The notes under the pieces: model-generated
Told to the model about the DNA's origin: nothing
The model's input: the letters and a program-made list of their open reading frames with translations, nothing else
The model's database searches: none
Source: Thalassobium sp.
GTDB taxonomy: Bacteria > Pseudomonadota > Gammaproteobacteria > Pseudomonadales > Oceanobacteraceae
Assembly: GCA_002733205.1 (NCBI GenBank)
Contig: NVUW01000008.1
Span: 1-64,000, forward strand
DNA: 64,000 nucleotides
Direction of reading: 5' to 3'
Translations under genes and position numbers: made by a program
In this document: in pieces, positions 63,782-64,000 of the stretch
Layout of the letters: the number at the start of each line of letters is the position of its first letter
How positions within the stretch are numbered: position 1 is the stretch's first letter

Positions 63782-64000
63782 CACAAAACCTCTTTATATT
63801 TTTTATGGGCGAACTTTAACAGGCCTTGTTGTTTTTAAAAAGCAGCCGCCAGATTTTAGTACTGGCGATCCATAATGAGAAAGGGTCGGTGTTGAAAATG
63901 AAAAAACGGTAAAAGCCAACCCTCAGATAGCGGAGGAAAATACTGAAGGACTGGCAACAGCCGGGGTATCAGGGCAGTTTAAGTTCCAGCTCCAGCTCTG

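Noticed and set aside
63969..64000. Possible C-terminal end of a leftward gene (frame reading ELELELKLP then stop)
   Set aside because: Only about 10 codons are visible at the window edge; not enough to support a gene.

Overview
The window reads as chromosome of a marine gammaproteobacterium of the Oceanospirillales type. This is inferred from the gene set (NhaD, TorF-like porin, HupE/UreJ, two bacteriohemerythrins, TonB receptors with FecI/FecR, AlaC next to Hom, ParD-like next to Map) and from codon usage; no 16S or marker phylogeny is possible here. Core genes have moderate GC. Two stretches (1-2100 and 50588-54310) are AT-richer and carry small, leftward, mostly unrecognised genes separated by imperfect palindromes that end in RYYYAAC / GTTRRRY core sites. 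They are integron gene-cassette arrays without an integrase in the window.

Layout. (1) 1-2100: cassette array A, entering from the left edge, headed on its right by an attI-like site and a ~650-bp leader (2090-2755). (2) 2873-7376: Tim44-like protein, FNR-box hemerythrin, DASS anion transporter, VanX-like dipeptidase, EF-hand protein. (3) 7598-13944: complete urease operon ureD-A-B-C-E-F-G-J (leftward), with a 270-bp MITE-like element between ureC and ureB and a sigma-54 promoter plus NtrC-like palindrome upstream. (4) 14414-28557: an outer-membrane acquisition locus. A TonB-dependent receptor, a giant modular lipoprotein and a secreted single-module relative run rightward. A paralogous STN-type receptor with FecR and FecI runs leftward towards them. 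(5) 29208-30394: DUF4272 protein and a small lipoprotein, AT-rich. (6) 30483-34075: metG, then an orphan periplasmic binding protein controlled by a guanidine-I (ykkC) riboswitch behind a sigma-54 promoter. (7) 34208-50536: LysR/nitroreductase, DMT exporter, pirin, TauE, GcvR, alaC-hom, chemoreceptor-porin-binding protein cluster, two divergent paralogous phosphoribosyltransferases, LysR, second hemerythrin, mutarotase, Gre-like protein. (8) 50588-55000: cassette array B with a second copy of the same attI-like leader. (9) 55655-63781: ffh, ypjD, corB, parD-like/map, cyclic-nucleotide-binding protein, nhaD, GST.

How it fits together. The urease operon and the guanidine-responsive binding protein both sit behind GG-N10-GC (sigma-54) promoters with GC-rich palindromes upstream, which suggests one nitrogen-scavenging regulon using urea and guanidine. 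The receptor locus looks like a FecI/FecR-signalled uptake system in which large beta-helix-like surface proteins with conserved cysteines work with two related TonB receptors; its ligand is unknown. The strongest structural novelty is the pair of integrase-less cassette arrays. They share a ~600-700-bp leader whose similarity stops exactly at the integron crossover point, and both copies carry the same short leader-encoded reading frame running into the first cassette.
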